Both the position numbers and the translations under genes were made by a program. A DNA stretch of 64,000 nucleotides from Ktedonobacteria bacterium brp13 (lineage in GTDB: Bacteria; Chloroflexota; Ktedonobacteria; Ktedonobacterales; Ktedonobacteraceae): assembly GCA_015099395.1 (NCBI GenBank), contig AP024096.1, positions 6,365,485 to 6,429,484 on the forward strand, in the 5' to 3' direction. The stretch's first letter is position 1. Each line of letters begins with the position of its first letter. Below the pieces are notes generated by a model, which searched no databases, was not told the origin of the DNA, and saw only the letters and a program-made list of their open reading frames with translations. Positions 1 to 9,096 of this stretch are shown here, one piece after another.

Positions 1-47
1 ATGAACGTTTTTAACGTAGTATGCGTCGTATGGCTTGAGAAGCCGAA

Positions 48-112
48 GCGTACAACGTTAACATTTTTGTTGAAAGCTTCAATCACGAACGAAAAACGTC
101 AACGTTGTACGT
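48..112. repeat. Imperfect inverted repeat in non-coding DNA
   Basis: GTACAACGTT at 50-59 is matched by AACGTTGTAC at 101-110, with further partial pairing on both sides (AACGT-rich words throughout 1-120). No gene with coding character is visible in 1-466. The dyad could be a decayed small transposable element end or a hairpin; no terminator T-run follows it. Confidence 0.4.
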
Positions 113-466
113 CGTTGACGGTCTGCCTGAACCTTCAGATAACTATTGTTTTGGGAACTAGCAGTGAAACAGGATACTCCTTTTACCTCTCGTAACCGCT
201 ATCCGACCCAGGGCCGAGATACCTGTAAAAATAGGACATAGGGGAAATGAGTAAAAGATGCATTATTTGTCATTTCTGCTTCGTCTTCGCTATGTTCTTG
301 AACGCTAGAACCTGAGCAGACATGGCATTGCCTCAATCTTGAGGGCCTTAGCAGATGAAAAAGCCCTGTTTTAATTAGCTTTTCGTCCGCTCACCTAAAT
401 TAGTAGCAGTATCTTTCTGCAAGGATGAGATAGAGAGCGAATTTAGCATTATTACATCTCATACCT

Positions 467-691
467 ATGTCCTATTTTTGCACGTATCTCGGCTGTGGGT
501 CTGGTATCGGTACTGCTCTGATCTACGCCGTCGAACAGCGAGCGCAGCATGTGGGCCAGTCAAAAGTCGCATTACTGGTCGATGAAGAGAACGCACGCGC
601 CCACCGCCTTTATCTGCATCTAGGCTTCAAGCCGGAGCGCAGTATCAATCTTTATCAGCAGCCCCATCTCCATATGATCAAAAACCTGTAG
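467..691 (+). pseudogene. GNAT N-acetyltransferase, C-terminal remnant
   Basis: The reading frame holds only the C-terminal half of a GNAT acetyltransferase: an acetyl-CoA-binding turn (GSGIGTALI) followed by the hallmark segment ENARAHRLYLHLGF and a short tail. Complete GNAT proteins are about 140-180 residues, and the first strands and helices are absent. I see no in-frame or frameshifted N-terminal half in the 460 bases upstream and no convincing ribosome binding site, so this is best read as a decayed remnant. It may be transcribed but is unlikely to be an active enzyme. Confidence 0.6.
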
Positions 692-859
692 CCCGGCTGG
701 AGCGCTCGCTGTGAAGGTAGCATGCAGTGTAAATATATATTGATGCAATGCGATACGATCCCACGCCACTTCTTATTGTAGCGTCACGAAAATAGTCTGG
801 CTTCCGTGTAATAAATGTTCATAATGTATGGGATTTGTTGAAAAAGGAAGGTGGAACTT

Positions 860-1471
860 ATGCAATCTATGACAAAACCTCTAGATGGTATGCGTATCGC
901 GATCCTGGCGACCGACGACTTCGAGCAGGTTGAGCTAACCGAGCCACGTAGGGCATTAGAGAAAGCGGGTGCGCAGACTGTGCTGATCTCCAATAAATCC
1001 GGTCAGGTGCAGGGGGTCAACCACGATGAGAAGGCAGATAGCTTCCCCGTCCAGATGACGTTAGACCAGGCCAATCCAAACGACTTCGATGGTGTCCTCT
1101 TACCAGGTGGTGCTATAAATGCCGATGCTATCCGTATGGAGCAGAAGGCACGTACATTTGTACAACAGGTTGACAAGAGCGGTCGTCCGATGGCCGTCAT
1201 CTGCCACGCCCCCTGGTTACTGGTCTCCTCCGGCCTCATCAAAGGTCGTAAACTGACTAGCTACTACACCATTCAAGACGACATTCGTAACGCAGGTGGT
1301 ACCTGGGTCGACCAGGAGTTCGTCCGTGACGGCAACCTGGCAACCAGCCGTAGCCCACAGGATCTCTCTGCATTCAACAGTGGCATTGTCAACCTCTTCT
1401 CCGAATACAAACAGAAGGGCTCACTAGGCAAAGCTGCTGTCGCCAGTGCACAGGATATCATTTCAGGTTAA
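860..1471 (+). CDS. DJ-1/PfpI family protein (class I glutamine amidotransferase fold)
   Basis: Protein of 203 aa. The DJ-1/PfpI fold is seen in the opening strand MRIAILATDDFEQVEL, the central DGVLLPGG, and the nucleophile elbow VICHAPW with the catalytic-type Cys followed by His. The family includes intracellular peptidases, deglycases and chaperones of the YhbO/PfpI type; the exact activity cannot be told from sequence. An in-frame GTG lies at 851, but the purine-rich AGGAAGGTGG at about 846-854 overlaps it and sits correctly for the ATG at 860, which I chose. It appears to be a single-gene unit, with about 170 bases separating it from the convergent VOC gene. A stress or carbonyl-damage role is inference from the family. 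Confidence 0.85.
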   Translation: MQSMTKPLDGMRIAILATDDFEQVELTEPRRALEKAGAQTVLISNKSGQVQGVNHDEKADSFPVQMTLDQANPNDFDGVLLPGGAINADAIRMEQKARTFVQQVDKSGRPMAVICHAPWLLVSSGLIKGRKLTSYYTIQDDIRNAGGTWVDQEFVRDGNLATSRSPQDLSAFNSGIVNLFSEYKQKGSLGKAAVASAQDIISG

Positions 1472-1641
1472 GTCAGAGTACGGAACCTGAATATCCGATA
1501 CATTGTAAAGTGAAGCACTCGCCGTCCCGTTCACAGCCTGTCGAAGGCTACGAACAGGATGGTGGGTGCTTTTTGACTGACCTCTTTGCCGCCAGCGGTT
1601 TTTAGAAAAGTGAGGCGGAAGTTGGTTTTTGGGAGGGAAGT

Positions 1642-2013
1642 TTACAGGGCAGGTGCCCAAATGCCGAATTCGTTACCGTCGAGATCGGTGAACTGTGCCC
1701 ATTTGCCCCAGGGTTCCGTGCTTGGCTCTTTGGTTAGAGTGACCCCACGAGCCTTGAGCGTTTCACAGGTTGCTTCAATGTTGTCCGTATTCAGGATATA
1801 GCCGGTGAAGCCGGTTTTATCGCTACCCATCCGGCCGCGTAGGCTAAGCATGATATGGGTCTGTGCCCCAGGAAGAGCTATTTCGAGCCAACGCTCAGTC
1901 TCGCTCATGGGCTGGTCGTCGATCTTCTCAAAGCCGAGCGTATTCACATAGAAGTCGAGGGCTTTGTCCTGGTCGCTGACGCCTACACTGATGGTTCCGA
2001 TTTTCGTGAACAT
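1642..2013 (-). CDS. VOC family (glyoxalase/bleomycin-resistance fold) protein
   Basis: A 123-aa protein with the vicinal-oxygen-chelate layout: an N-terminal strand (KIGTISVGVSDQDKALDFYVNTLGF) and a C-terminal half ending FTDLDGNEFGIWAP, where the Glu of DGNEF is the usual metal-site residue. A single-domain member of this length normally dimerises. Its substrate cannot be predicted; relatives are glyoxalase-like dioxygenases and antibiotic-binding proteins. The reading frame can be opened from a GTG at 2040, but GAGGAAAAA just upstream of the ATG at 2013 favours the internal ATG. It is convergent with the DJ-1-like gene; both families handle reactive carbonyls, but linkage is only suggestive. 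Confidence 0.85.
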   Translation of the reverse strand: MFTKIGTISVGVSDQDKALDFYVNTLGFEKIDDQPMSETERWLEIALPGAQTHIMLSLRGRMGSDKTGFTGYILNTDNIEATCETLKARGVTLTKEPSTEPWGKWAQFTDLDGNEFGIWAPAL

Positions 2014-2226
2014 AGATTTTTCCTCTTTGTTGATCGCCACTTATACATATGAGTCTTTCTGTCCAGACTCAGACAACTTCTGTGAGTTGTCTTTCTGTGT
2101 ATTCTTTCTGACACCATGAGAAACGGAAGGTGTTCCATTGCACAATAGTACCATTGAGACGATGGGAGGCGCTTGCCGTTCAAAACTGTGCCGCAGTTAT
2201 CTCCTTACGCGAACCTGTGGGAATTA

Positions 2227-4710
2227 CTAGTCATGAAGAATAGTGAACGCACCGGTTGTAGTCGTGGTAGTGCCAAAATTAACAGCCATTACCGCTACAC
2301 GACCTGAGCTGGAAGTGCTGTTGTTGACATTAAACAGGTATGCTGAGTTGACATAGACGGTGATCTTAGATCCTACAGCTATAACTACTACATGGTTGGA
2401 TACATTATTGCCGGTTTTGATGGCTGAACTGGAGCCGCTTTCTAGAGTGGCGCTTGAGTCCACCAGATCGTACGTGCCATCAGTACCGATGCGCAAACGA
2501 TAGATTTCTCGGAATACGATGCCGCCGCCATTACCCTGAGTTGTGATATAAGCATCAATTTTGACATTGCTGACTGTGACACCAGGGATAAAATTTGCGG
2601 CCGCTGTGCCTGCCTGCGTTGCCTGGGCGCTTATCTGACCCCTATAGATGGGTGCTGGTGGCGTTGGAGTGGGGTTAGGCGTTGGTGTTGGCGTTGGTGT
2701 TGGCGTTGGGGCTGGATTATACACTGGATTAGGATTATACACCGGATTTGTGCTTGTTAGCGTGCCGCTAGACGTTCCCACTGGTGGCTGACTGCTCCCA
2801 TTCGTATCTCCAGCTCTGGCCGGCTTTGAATTTTGTTTCGGCTTCGACTTGGGCGGATTCGGGTTCTTTTTGCTGCCTGCTGGTGTTGGTTGTGTGCTGG
2901 TCGTCGTTGCTGGTGTTCTCTGCGTCGGCGTTGCTTGTGGCTGTCCTGACGTCCCCGTTTGTTTCTGTGCAAGGGCGTTCGCAGTGGCCGGTAACGTACC
3001 TGCCATGGCGAGAATAGCAGCATTGAATGAGACAGATAAAATGCTTGCCAGGATGATGCTTACGAGTGCGATAAGCAGGAATGAATTGGCTTTTCGACGT
3101 GACGGCGGCTGAATGGTATAGCTGTGATTGCTTTGCAGCGGTGGCGTTGCCGAACCGGGCAGTTGCGGCTGGCTGATCACTGCCAGCTGTCTTTGCTGGA
3201 CTGGACCTGCTGGCAGGATAGGTGCCTCGGCTTTGGGATACTGCATGGCGCTCAGGTCAGGATCCTTGTCTTCCGGCTGCGCCGCTGAAACAGGTGTGCT
3301 GGTGTATGCGAATGGATCGTCTAGATCATCTCCTGCGGAGGGCGTATCGTCCTGCTGCTGCGAATATTGTTGCATGAGCGGGAACATGACACGTGGCGAA
3401 GGGATGACACGTGGCGAAGGGATGCCAGGGGATCCAATCCCAGGCGCGCTGGGAGGGTTCTGAGTATTGCCAGATGACGCAGTTGATAGCGCAACCTCGT
3501 CCTCCTCTGTCTCATCGTCTGGGTCTGCGATAATATCAAAGAAGGGTGATGCCTGAACTTGACTCTCTTCTGGAGATGTGGCAGCAGTGAGTTGGAGTTT
3601 CGCTAAAGTATCTTCCTCCTCCTCGGCGTCCTGCTCTGCTGCCATCTCGGCCACTTGATCGTTAGCACCTTCATTCTCAGCCTCCTCGTCCTCAGCAGCG
3701 TCCTGCTCGATCTCTTGATCGTCGGTGTCTTCGACATCTTCGTCCTCACCATCCTCAGTGTTCTCATACTGCGTCTCTTCTGCTGGCTGCTGCGCTAACA
3801 GTCCCGCGGCAGAACGGATCTGTATGCCCGTCTCGCGTGTAGGCGCATCGGCTATTGATGATTGTGCGAAAGAACGGGCGAATGGGAATACCGGCGGTGC
3901 TGGTCTGGTGGCAGCCTGTAAGCTGTTCAGGAACGTTTCGATATCGGGATAGCGTTCACCCTGCTGACGGGAGAGGGCTTGCAGAATGGCGGCTTCTACT
4001 GCTTTCGGAATGCCGCTCACAATGGTTGATGGTGGTGTTGGCTCGGTTGTCATCTGCTGATCGAGCAGGGAGCCACTGCCAGCACCAAAGGGCAGTGCGC
4101 CAGTAAGCAGTTCATAGAGCAGACAGCCCAGGGCATACTGATCGCTTTTGGGTGTTGAGAGCCCATTGAGCTGTTCAGGGGCCATATAGTTGAGTGTGCG
4201 CCTATCAAGCTGATGCTGGATGCCGCGCTCCTGGATAATCTCACCCAGGACAAAATCACCCAGCAGGGCCTCGTCAAGCTCGTTGAAGAGGATATTCTCG
4301 GGTCGGATATCCTTGTGGATGATCGTGTGAGCATGCGCATAGACAATGGCTGTGCCAATGTCCTGAATGATGCGTAATGCCTCATCGAGATTGAGGCGGT
4401 TGGCTGGTCGCTGCTCAAGGTGCTGGCGTAAGGAACCATTCGTGATATAGTCACTGACGACATAGGGCTTCCCCTCCTCCAGACCGATATCGATGATCGG
4501 AATGAGATGGGGATGAGCGAGTTGTTTGAAGCGTCGGGCCGTAAATAAGAAATCTTCGGCCGATGTACCAGGGACCCGACATTCAGGATCATATAACTTC
4601 AGGATAATTTTATGTTCTGGCTCGCCCATCGGATAAGAAAGATAGATATCGTGCGAAGCTTTCCTGCCGATATGCGTCGTCAAGTAGTAGTGGCTGAATG
4701 TATAAAGCAT
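2227..4710 (-). CDS. Membrane-anchored Ser/Thr protein kinase-like protein with extracytoplasmic C-terminal domain
   Basis: 827 aa in four parts. Residues 1-270 are a eukaryotic-like kinase: Lys38 in the ATP-site strand (IILKLYD), HKD at 132-134 with Asn139 (a variant of HRDxKxxN), and APE at 177-179. Two features are degenerate: the glycine-rich loop lacks GxGxxG (HIGRKAS), and DFG is DFV at 152-154. A long acidic, Ser/Pro-rich linker follows, then one transmembrane helix near residues 540-570, a Pro/Thr-rich stalk (runs of PTPT), and a C-terminal domain from about 680 resembling lectin-like or DUF1080-type beta sandwiches. This is the PASTA-kinase plan with a different sensor. Activity is possible because Lys, Asp and Asn are kept, but the loop changes leave pseudokinase open. 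TAGGATT precedes the ATG. It is divergent from the TIR-STAND gene. Confidence 0.85.
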   Translation of the reverse strand: MLYTFSHYYLTTHIGRKASHDIYLSYPMGEPEHKIILKLYDPECRVPGTSAEDFLFTARRFKQLAHPHLIPIIDIGLEEGKPYVVSDYITNGSLRQHLEQRPANRLNLDEALRIIQDIGTAIVYAHAHTIIHKDIRPENILFNELDEALLGDFVLGEIIQERGIQHQLDRRTLNYMAPEQLNGLSTPKSDQYALGCLLYELLTGALPFGAGSGSLLDQQMTTEPTPPSTIVSGIPKAVEAAILQALSRQQGERYPDIETFLNSLQAATRPAPPVFPFARSFAQSSIADAPTRETGIQIRSAAGLLAQQPAEETQYENTEDGEDEDVEDTDDQEIEQDAAEDEEAENEGANDQVAEMAAEQDAEEEEDTLAKLQLTAATSPEESQVQASPFFDIIADPDDETEEDEVALSTASSGNTQNPPSAPGIGSPGIPSPRVIPSPRVMFPLMQQYSQQQDDTPSAGDDLDDPFAYTSTPVSAAQPEDKDPDLSAMQYPKAEAPILPAGPVQQRQLAVISQPQLPGSATPPLQSNHSYTIQPPSRRKANSFLLIALVSIILASILSVSFNAAILAMAGTLPATANALAQKQTGTSGQPQATPTQRTPATTTSTQPTPAGSKKNPNPPKSKPKQNSKPARAGDTNGSSQPPVGTSSGTLTSTNPVYNPNPVYNPAPTPTPTPTPTPNPTPTPPAPIYRGQISAQATQAGTAAANFIPGVTVSNVKIDAYITTQGNGGGIVFREIYRLRIGTDGTYDLVDSSATLESGSSSAIKTGNNVSNHVVVIAVGSKITVYVNSAYLFNVNNSTSSSGRVAVMAVNFGTTTTTTGAFTILHD

Positions 4711-5028
4711 AGAGTAATCCTACCTAATGAGTCGATAAGCTCTTCTGAAGATGTTTATTTAAATGCTAGAGTGTTGGGACAATACAAAAAAACATAGATA
4801 TCCCATTCTTTAGTATAAAGATAAAACGGTGCATAGACGTACATTTTTTCCGCTTTTTTTGTGTCAATTTCTATGTTTGTCTGGCGCTCCTGATCATAGT
4901 TGCCTTTATCCGCGTGTTACTATATACTCACTTTGTTCGCACACCCGCAGCCATACGAAACTAGAAAAAATCCACAAGAAGAGTACAAGACGTATCTCCT
5001 ACCCGGCAGAGGAGGCTATTGGATATCC
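4711..5028. promoter_or_regulatory. Divergent intergenic region between kinase and TIR-STAND genes
   Basis: An AT-rich stretch of 318 bases that must hold the promoters of both divergent genes. I see no textbook -35/-10 pair and no strong hairpin. The TIR-STAND frame stays open upstream to a TTG at 4900, which would add 43 residues of low-complexity sequence. The AGGAGG at 5010-5015 precedes the ATG at 5029 at long spacing. Confidence 0.4.
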
Positions 5029-8000
5029 ATGCTAGAATCACGAGAGCCCGTACAGATATTTTGTGCCTATGCGCTCGAAGATGCAGCGCAATTTCAGCCG
5101 TTGAAGACCAGCCTTCTTATGCTAGAAAAGAAAAAGCGTATTTACGTCTGCTATGAACATAACATCCCTGCTGGTGCGCACCGCGAGCAGACCCTCACCG
5201 CCGCTATTGAACATGCTGCCATTATCTTACTCATCATCACGACAAACTTTTTCAATTCCGATGAACAACATGAAAAGATGATAGAGCACATCTTGCAGCG
5301 TGAAGCTGCCAACGATGTCCATGTAATCCCGATCTTGCTACGTTCCGTGAATTGGCAGTATACCCCCTTTGCACATCTCCAACCGTTGCCAGCGGATGGT
5401 CGATCCATTAAGAGTCGTAATAATGTGGATGAAGCCTTTACCGAAGTATTCGACAGGATCTATCCAATTATCGACCAACTGGCAGGTCAGGCTGGGCCAG
5501 AGCAGCAAGGACCGAATCGCAAACGTACCTTTTTGCAGGCTCTGCGCATTGATCATAGCGGATTTCGTCAGGGACGTGCGAGTAGCTTTGTCGGTCGTGC
5601 AGCCGAACTCACAGACATCCAACAACACATTACAGAACTGCAAGCAAGTGGAGGTTACCTGACCATCACCGGGCAAGCAGGTCAGGGCAAGAGCAGCATT
5701 ATTGCCAGTTTCATCGAACTTCATGATCCGGGTAGTATTCAACACTTTATCCCCTTCAATCCAGGGCCTGACCATCAGGTTACGTTGCTGCGCGATCTTA
5801 TGGCCCAACTTATCCTCAAATACGATCTCGATGATATCTACGTTGCCAGCGACCATCGTCCGGCCTTGCGTGACTTCTTCCCCAAAGTTTTACAAGAGGT
5901 TGAGCGCAAAGGCGGTCGTGAACTGATCTTTATCGATGGCCTGGACCAGATCAAAGAAGATATGGACGGTATACGCGACCTCTCTTTCCTCCCGCTCGCA
6001 CCCCCGGCGGGCATCGTTTTTGTACTGGGAACGCGCCCCAATGATACATTGCAGCCACTAGAGCTACTCAAACCTCACTACATGTACCAGCTACCGAACT
6101 TGAGCCGTCCTGATTTTGACTTACTCTTGCAGCAGCGTCATATTCAGATCAGCCCAGAGATGGCAGCTCGCTTCTATGAGGCCATGGAAGAAAACGCTTT
6201 ATACCTGAACCTGGTCGCCAAAGAACTGGCGCAAACTGAAGCTTTTACCCCGGAAGAGATTATTCAGCGTGTAGCGACCAATCCCAATAATATCTTTACC
6301 CTCTCGATTGATCGCCTCAGGCGTAATCGAGATTTCTGGGATCGTGTAATTGAACCTCTGTTGGGTGTATTGCTGGTGACCAGAGAACCACTGACACTGC
6401 GTATGCTCAAAGATATCCTTGCGTTGAAGGATGCAGAGATTCGCGAAGGATTGCAGAAACTGGGCGGCCTTGTCATGCAAGATGGTCAGGAGCAGTATTC
6501 CCTGTTCCATTTGAAGTTGCAGGATTATCTGAAGCAGGATAAAGAGAGTGTGCGGAAAGATTATATCTTCTCACTTGAAGAGGTTGAAGCATGGCAGGCT
6601 AAGTTTGCTCAGTGGTGTGCAGGTCAGGATGGAGTGAACATCTGGCAAGATGCGCGTAAAGGATCAGTTGAACAAGAGAGAAGAGGCTATGCACGTCAGC
6701 ATTATGTGACTCATTTATATGAAGGTGGAGTGGATATGTGGCCCAGGCTTTTTCAAGTGCTTGATGAGGGTAGCTACGGGCATGGAAAGTTGCAAGATGA
6801 TCCGAGTACGCGCTTGTACGCTCAGGATCTGGACCTGGGCAGGAAGGCCGCAGCATGGAGTGAATGGGGCTTACAGGATGGCGTGCAGCGACTGCCAATT
6901 TTGTGGCGCTATACGTTGTTACGTTGCTCATTAACGAGCCGAGTTGACAATTATCCAGATGCAGCCTTTCGCCTCTTGTGGCTACTTGGTCGTGAGCAAG
7001 AAGCTTTAAATCTTATTGAATTACTTTCTAATCCATCGCGTAAAGTGGCTATTTTGCTCATGTTTGCAACATTGCTGGATAAGCAACTTACGAGAGAAAG
7101 CGAGCAGTGGCAACTCTTATTGAGAGCAAGAGAAGTAATCAAGAGCATAGAGTCGAGCAATGAACGAGCCGAGGCACTGAGTAAGTTGGGAAAGGCGCTG
7201 AGTAAAGCCGGGAAGTGGGAAGAAGCCGAGGAGACATGGGAAGAAGCGCGTGAGGTGATCAAGAGCATAGAGTCGAGCAATGAACGAGCCTGGGCGCTGA
7301 GTAAGTTGGGAGGGGCACTGAGTGAAGCCGGGAAGTGGGAAGAAGCGAGAGAGGTGATTAAGAGCATAGAGTCGAGCAATGAACGAGCCAGGGCACTGAG
7401 TGAGTTGGGAGGAGCGCTGAGCGAAGCCGGGAAGTGGGAAGAAGCGAGAGAGGTGATCAAGAGCATAGAGCAGAGCGATGAACGAGCCGAGGCACTGAGT
7501 AAGTTGGGAGGGGCGCTGAGTGAAGCCGGGAAGTGGGAAGAAGCCGAGGAGACATGGGAAGAAGCCGAGGAGACATGGGAAGAAGCGCGCGAGGTGATCA
7601 AGAGCATAGAGTCGAGCGATGAACGAGTCGAGGCATTGAGCGAATTGGGAGGAGCGCTGAGTGAAGCGGGGAAATGGGAAGAAGCAGAGGAGAAGTGGGA
7701 AGAAGCGCGCGAGGTGATCAAGAGTATGGTGGAGAGCGAAGAACGAGCCAGGGTACTGAGCGAGTTGGGAGGAGCGCTGAGTGAAGCGGGGAAGTGGGAA
7801 GAAGCGCGCGAGGTAATCAAGAGTATCGAAGAGAGCTATATACGAGTTGAGGCACTGAGCGGGTTGGGAGGAGCGCTGAGTGCAGCAGGGAAGTGGGAAG
7901 AAGCGCAAGAAGTGGTGAAGAGCATAGCAGGGAGCAAAGAACGAGCCAGGGCTTTGGTGGAGCTTACAAATGCATTAAACGTTGCAGGCAAGCATGACGA

Positions 8001-8163
8001 CGCGCTTTCTCTTATCCAGTCTTCGTGGGTTGAAGCGAAGACGAGAAAGGATGCTTTAGCGTTATTTCCGATGGCGCTGGGTCTTATCCCTGCCTATCCT
8101 CAACTCGGCATGGAACTCTTCAAGGGCTTTGCCTGGGTCGATTCTTTCTTGTTGACGTTTTAG
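5029..8163 (+). CDS. TIR domain - STAND NTPase - TPR-like repeat protein
   Basis: 1044 aa from the ATG at 5029. Residues 6-150 are a bacterial TIR domain: a first strand VQIFCAYALEDAAQF (usually FISY), ERAxE-like helix AAIEHAAIILLIITTNFF, and VIPILLRSVNWQ with the PLP segment before the last helix. Residues 185-430 form a STAND/AAA ATPase: FVGRAAEL entry motif, P-loop GQAGQGKS near 215-222, and Walker B LIFIDGLDQ near 298. A helical region follows, then eight TPR-like units of 33 residues at about 700-991 and a short cap. TIR domains of this class often hydrolyse NAD, and TIR/NACHT/TPR proteins are known as sensors or antiphage proteins. A role as a ligand-triggered NAD-depleting or signalling switch is inference. 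No clear second gene of a defence operon follows. Confidence 0.85.
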   Translation: MLESREPVQIFCAYALEDAAQFQPLKTSLLMLEKKKRIYVCYEHNIPAGAHREQTLTAAIEHAAIILLIITTNFFNSDEQHEKMIEHILQREAANDVHVIPILLRSVNWQYTPFAHLQPLPADGRSIKSRNNVDEAFTEVFDRIYPIIDQLAGQAGPEQQGPNRKRTFLQALRIDHSGFRQGRASSFVGRAAELTDIQQHITELQASGGYLTITGQAGQGKSSIIASFIELHDPGSIQHFIPFNPGPDHQVTLLRDLMAQLILKYDLDDIYVASDHRPALRDFFPKVLQEVERKGGRELIFIDGLDQIKEDMDGIRDLSFLPLAPPAGIVFVLGTRPNDTLQPLELLKPHYMYQLPNLSRPDFDLLLQQRHIQISPEMAARFYEAMEENALYLNLVAKELAQTEAFTPEEIIQRVATNPNNIFTLSIDRLRRNRDFWDRVIEPLLGVLLVTREPLTLRMLKDILALKDAEIREGLQKLGGLVMQDGQEQYSLFHLKLQDYLKQDKESVRKDYIFSLEEVEAWQAKFAQWCAGQDGVNIWQDARKGSVEQERRGYARQHYVTHLYEGGVDMWPRLFQVLDEGSYGHGKLQDDPSTRLYAQDLDLGRKAAAWSEWGLQDGVQRLPILWRYTLLRCSLTSRVDNYPDAAFRLLWLLGREQEALNLIELLSNPSRKVAILLMFATLLDKQLTRESEQWQLLLRAREVIKSIESSNERAEALSKLGKALSKAGKWEEAEETWEEAREVIKSIESSNERAWALSKLGGALSEAGKWEEAREVIKSIESSNERARALSELGGALSEAGKWEEAREVIKSIEQSDERAEALSKLGGALSEAGKWEEAEETWEEAEETWEEAREVIKSIESSDERVEALSELGGALSEAGKWEEAEEKWEEAREVIKSMVESEERARVLSELGGALSEAGKWEEAREVIKSIEESYIRVEALSGLGGALSAAGKWEEAQEVVKSIAGSKERARALVELTNALNVAGKHDDALSLIQSSWVEAKTRKDALALFPMALGLIPAYPQLGMELFKGFAWVDSFLLTF
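7126..8001 (+). repeat. Eight tandem 99-bp coding repeats (TPR-like) with 21-bp inserts
   Basis: Units of 33 codons with core ALSxLGGALSEAGKWEEA and REVIKSIExS repeat eight times. Copies of an extra 7-codon module (AEETWEE or AEEKWEE) follow units 1, 4 (two copies) and 5. The inner units are nearly identical at DNA level; unit 8 is divergent. The spacing and the LG/A/W positions fit a tetratricopeptide-type helical hairpin. The near identity implies recent expansion or gene conversion, so copy number should vary among strains. Confidence 0.9.
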
Positions 8164-8360
8164 CTAACCACATAAAAACAAGCACGCTTCCGATCTGGTT
8201 TCTCCTCCTGGCTACTTATGCCATAACCTCATCTTTTATTCGTCTCCATAGACACATTTATTCAGGCTTTTGTAAGGTGAGATTGTTGGCCTGCAAGTTG
8301 CTTATCAGGCTCGGGCACCATAATCAGTCTGTTGTTAGCTACCTGTGAGAGCGGAATTTT

Positions 8361-9050
8361 ATGAAAGTTACGACGGTTAATAATCAGGGCGATGCGTTTG
8401 AACAGGGCACGGTTGAGTCGTCTTCCCCGACTCTGCCGAAGCGTTCACGTCGACGTAATATGGTGGTCTTTACGATCGTTACGTTGATCAATGTCGGGCT
8501 TATTGCTCTTCTTTGGACTCAATTGATGACTCCTAAGGCCAGCACTGCTACGAGCTCTCCTGATAATACGATGATTACTTCAGGGGATGTATCGAGTCCT
8601 TTGATTGGGAAACAGGCACCGGATTTTTCTTTGCCTCTTATCGATGGCTCCGGTGCGCAAAAAGGTCAGAAGCTGAATCTGGCGGCCTATAAGGGTAAGC
8701 CAGTGATCGTGAATTTCTGGGCTTCGTGGTGTGATCCCTGTAAGGAGGAGACTCCTTTGCTACAGCAGCAGTGGGTCAATTCGTTGCAAGCGAAGGGTGT
8801 GGTGTTGATTGGGATCGATGGTGGTGAGCCGAGCAGCGATGGTACGAAGTTTCTTCAGCAATATGGAGTGACCTATCCTAACGTTGCTGATTCTGTGGCT
8901 ATCGGTGGGTCGGCGGGTGATGCGTTTGGGATTACAGCACGCCCGGAGTCTTACTTTATCGATCGCGATGGCAAGGTTGTTGCTCGCTGGATCGGTGGCT
9001 TGACCACGAATGGCCTCCAGCAAGAACTGGCAAAATTGCACGTCCATTGA
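8361..9050 (+). CDS. TlpA/CcmG-like membrane-anchored thiol-disulfide oxidoreductase
   Basis: 229 aa: a cytoplasmic N-terminus, one transmembrane helix near 35-55 (VVFTIVTLINVGLIALLW), then an extracytoplasmic thioredoxin fold. It begins GKQAPDFSLP, carries NFWASWCDPCKEE with a CDPC active site, and later has the cis-Pro segment ARPESYFID. Proteins of the TlpA/ResA/CcmG class reduce the haem-binding CxxCH cysteines of apocytochrome c before haem ligation. Its place as first gene of the ccm cluster supports that role. GAGAGCGGAA lies before the ATG. It is separated by only 46 bases from the next gene. Confidence 0.88.
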   Translation: MKVTTVNNQGDAFEQGTVESSSPTLPKRSRRRNMVVFTIVTLINVGLIALLWTQLMTPKASTATSSPDNTMITSGDVSSPLIGKQAPDFSLPLIDGSGAQKGQKLNLAAYKGKPVIVNFWASWCDPCKEETPLLQQQWVNSLQAKGVVLIGIDGGEPSSDGTKFLQQYGVTYPNVADSVAIGGSAGDAFGITARPESYFIDRDGKVVARWIGGLTTNGLQQELAKLHVH

Positions 9051-9096
9051 TCCTTGGGAGGAGGAAGGACTTTGCGGTCCTTCTACATATAACACC

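Noticed and set aside
1..195. Open frame at the left edge
   Set aside because: Low-complexity AACGT-rich sequence with an inverted repeat; no coding character or motif.
6951..7908. Long minus-strand open frames across the TPR repeats
   Set aside because: They are shadows of the repeat codons in the + gene (same 99-bp period) with no SD and no family.
7126..8001. CRISPR array
   Set aside because: The repeats are contiguous coding units without spacers.
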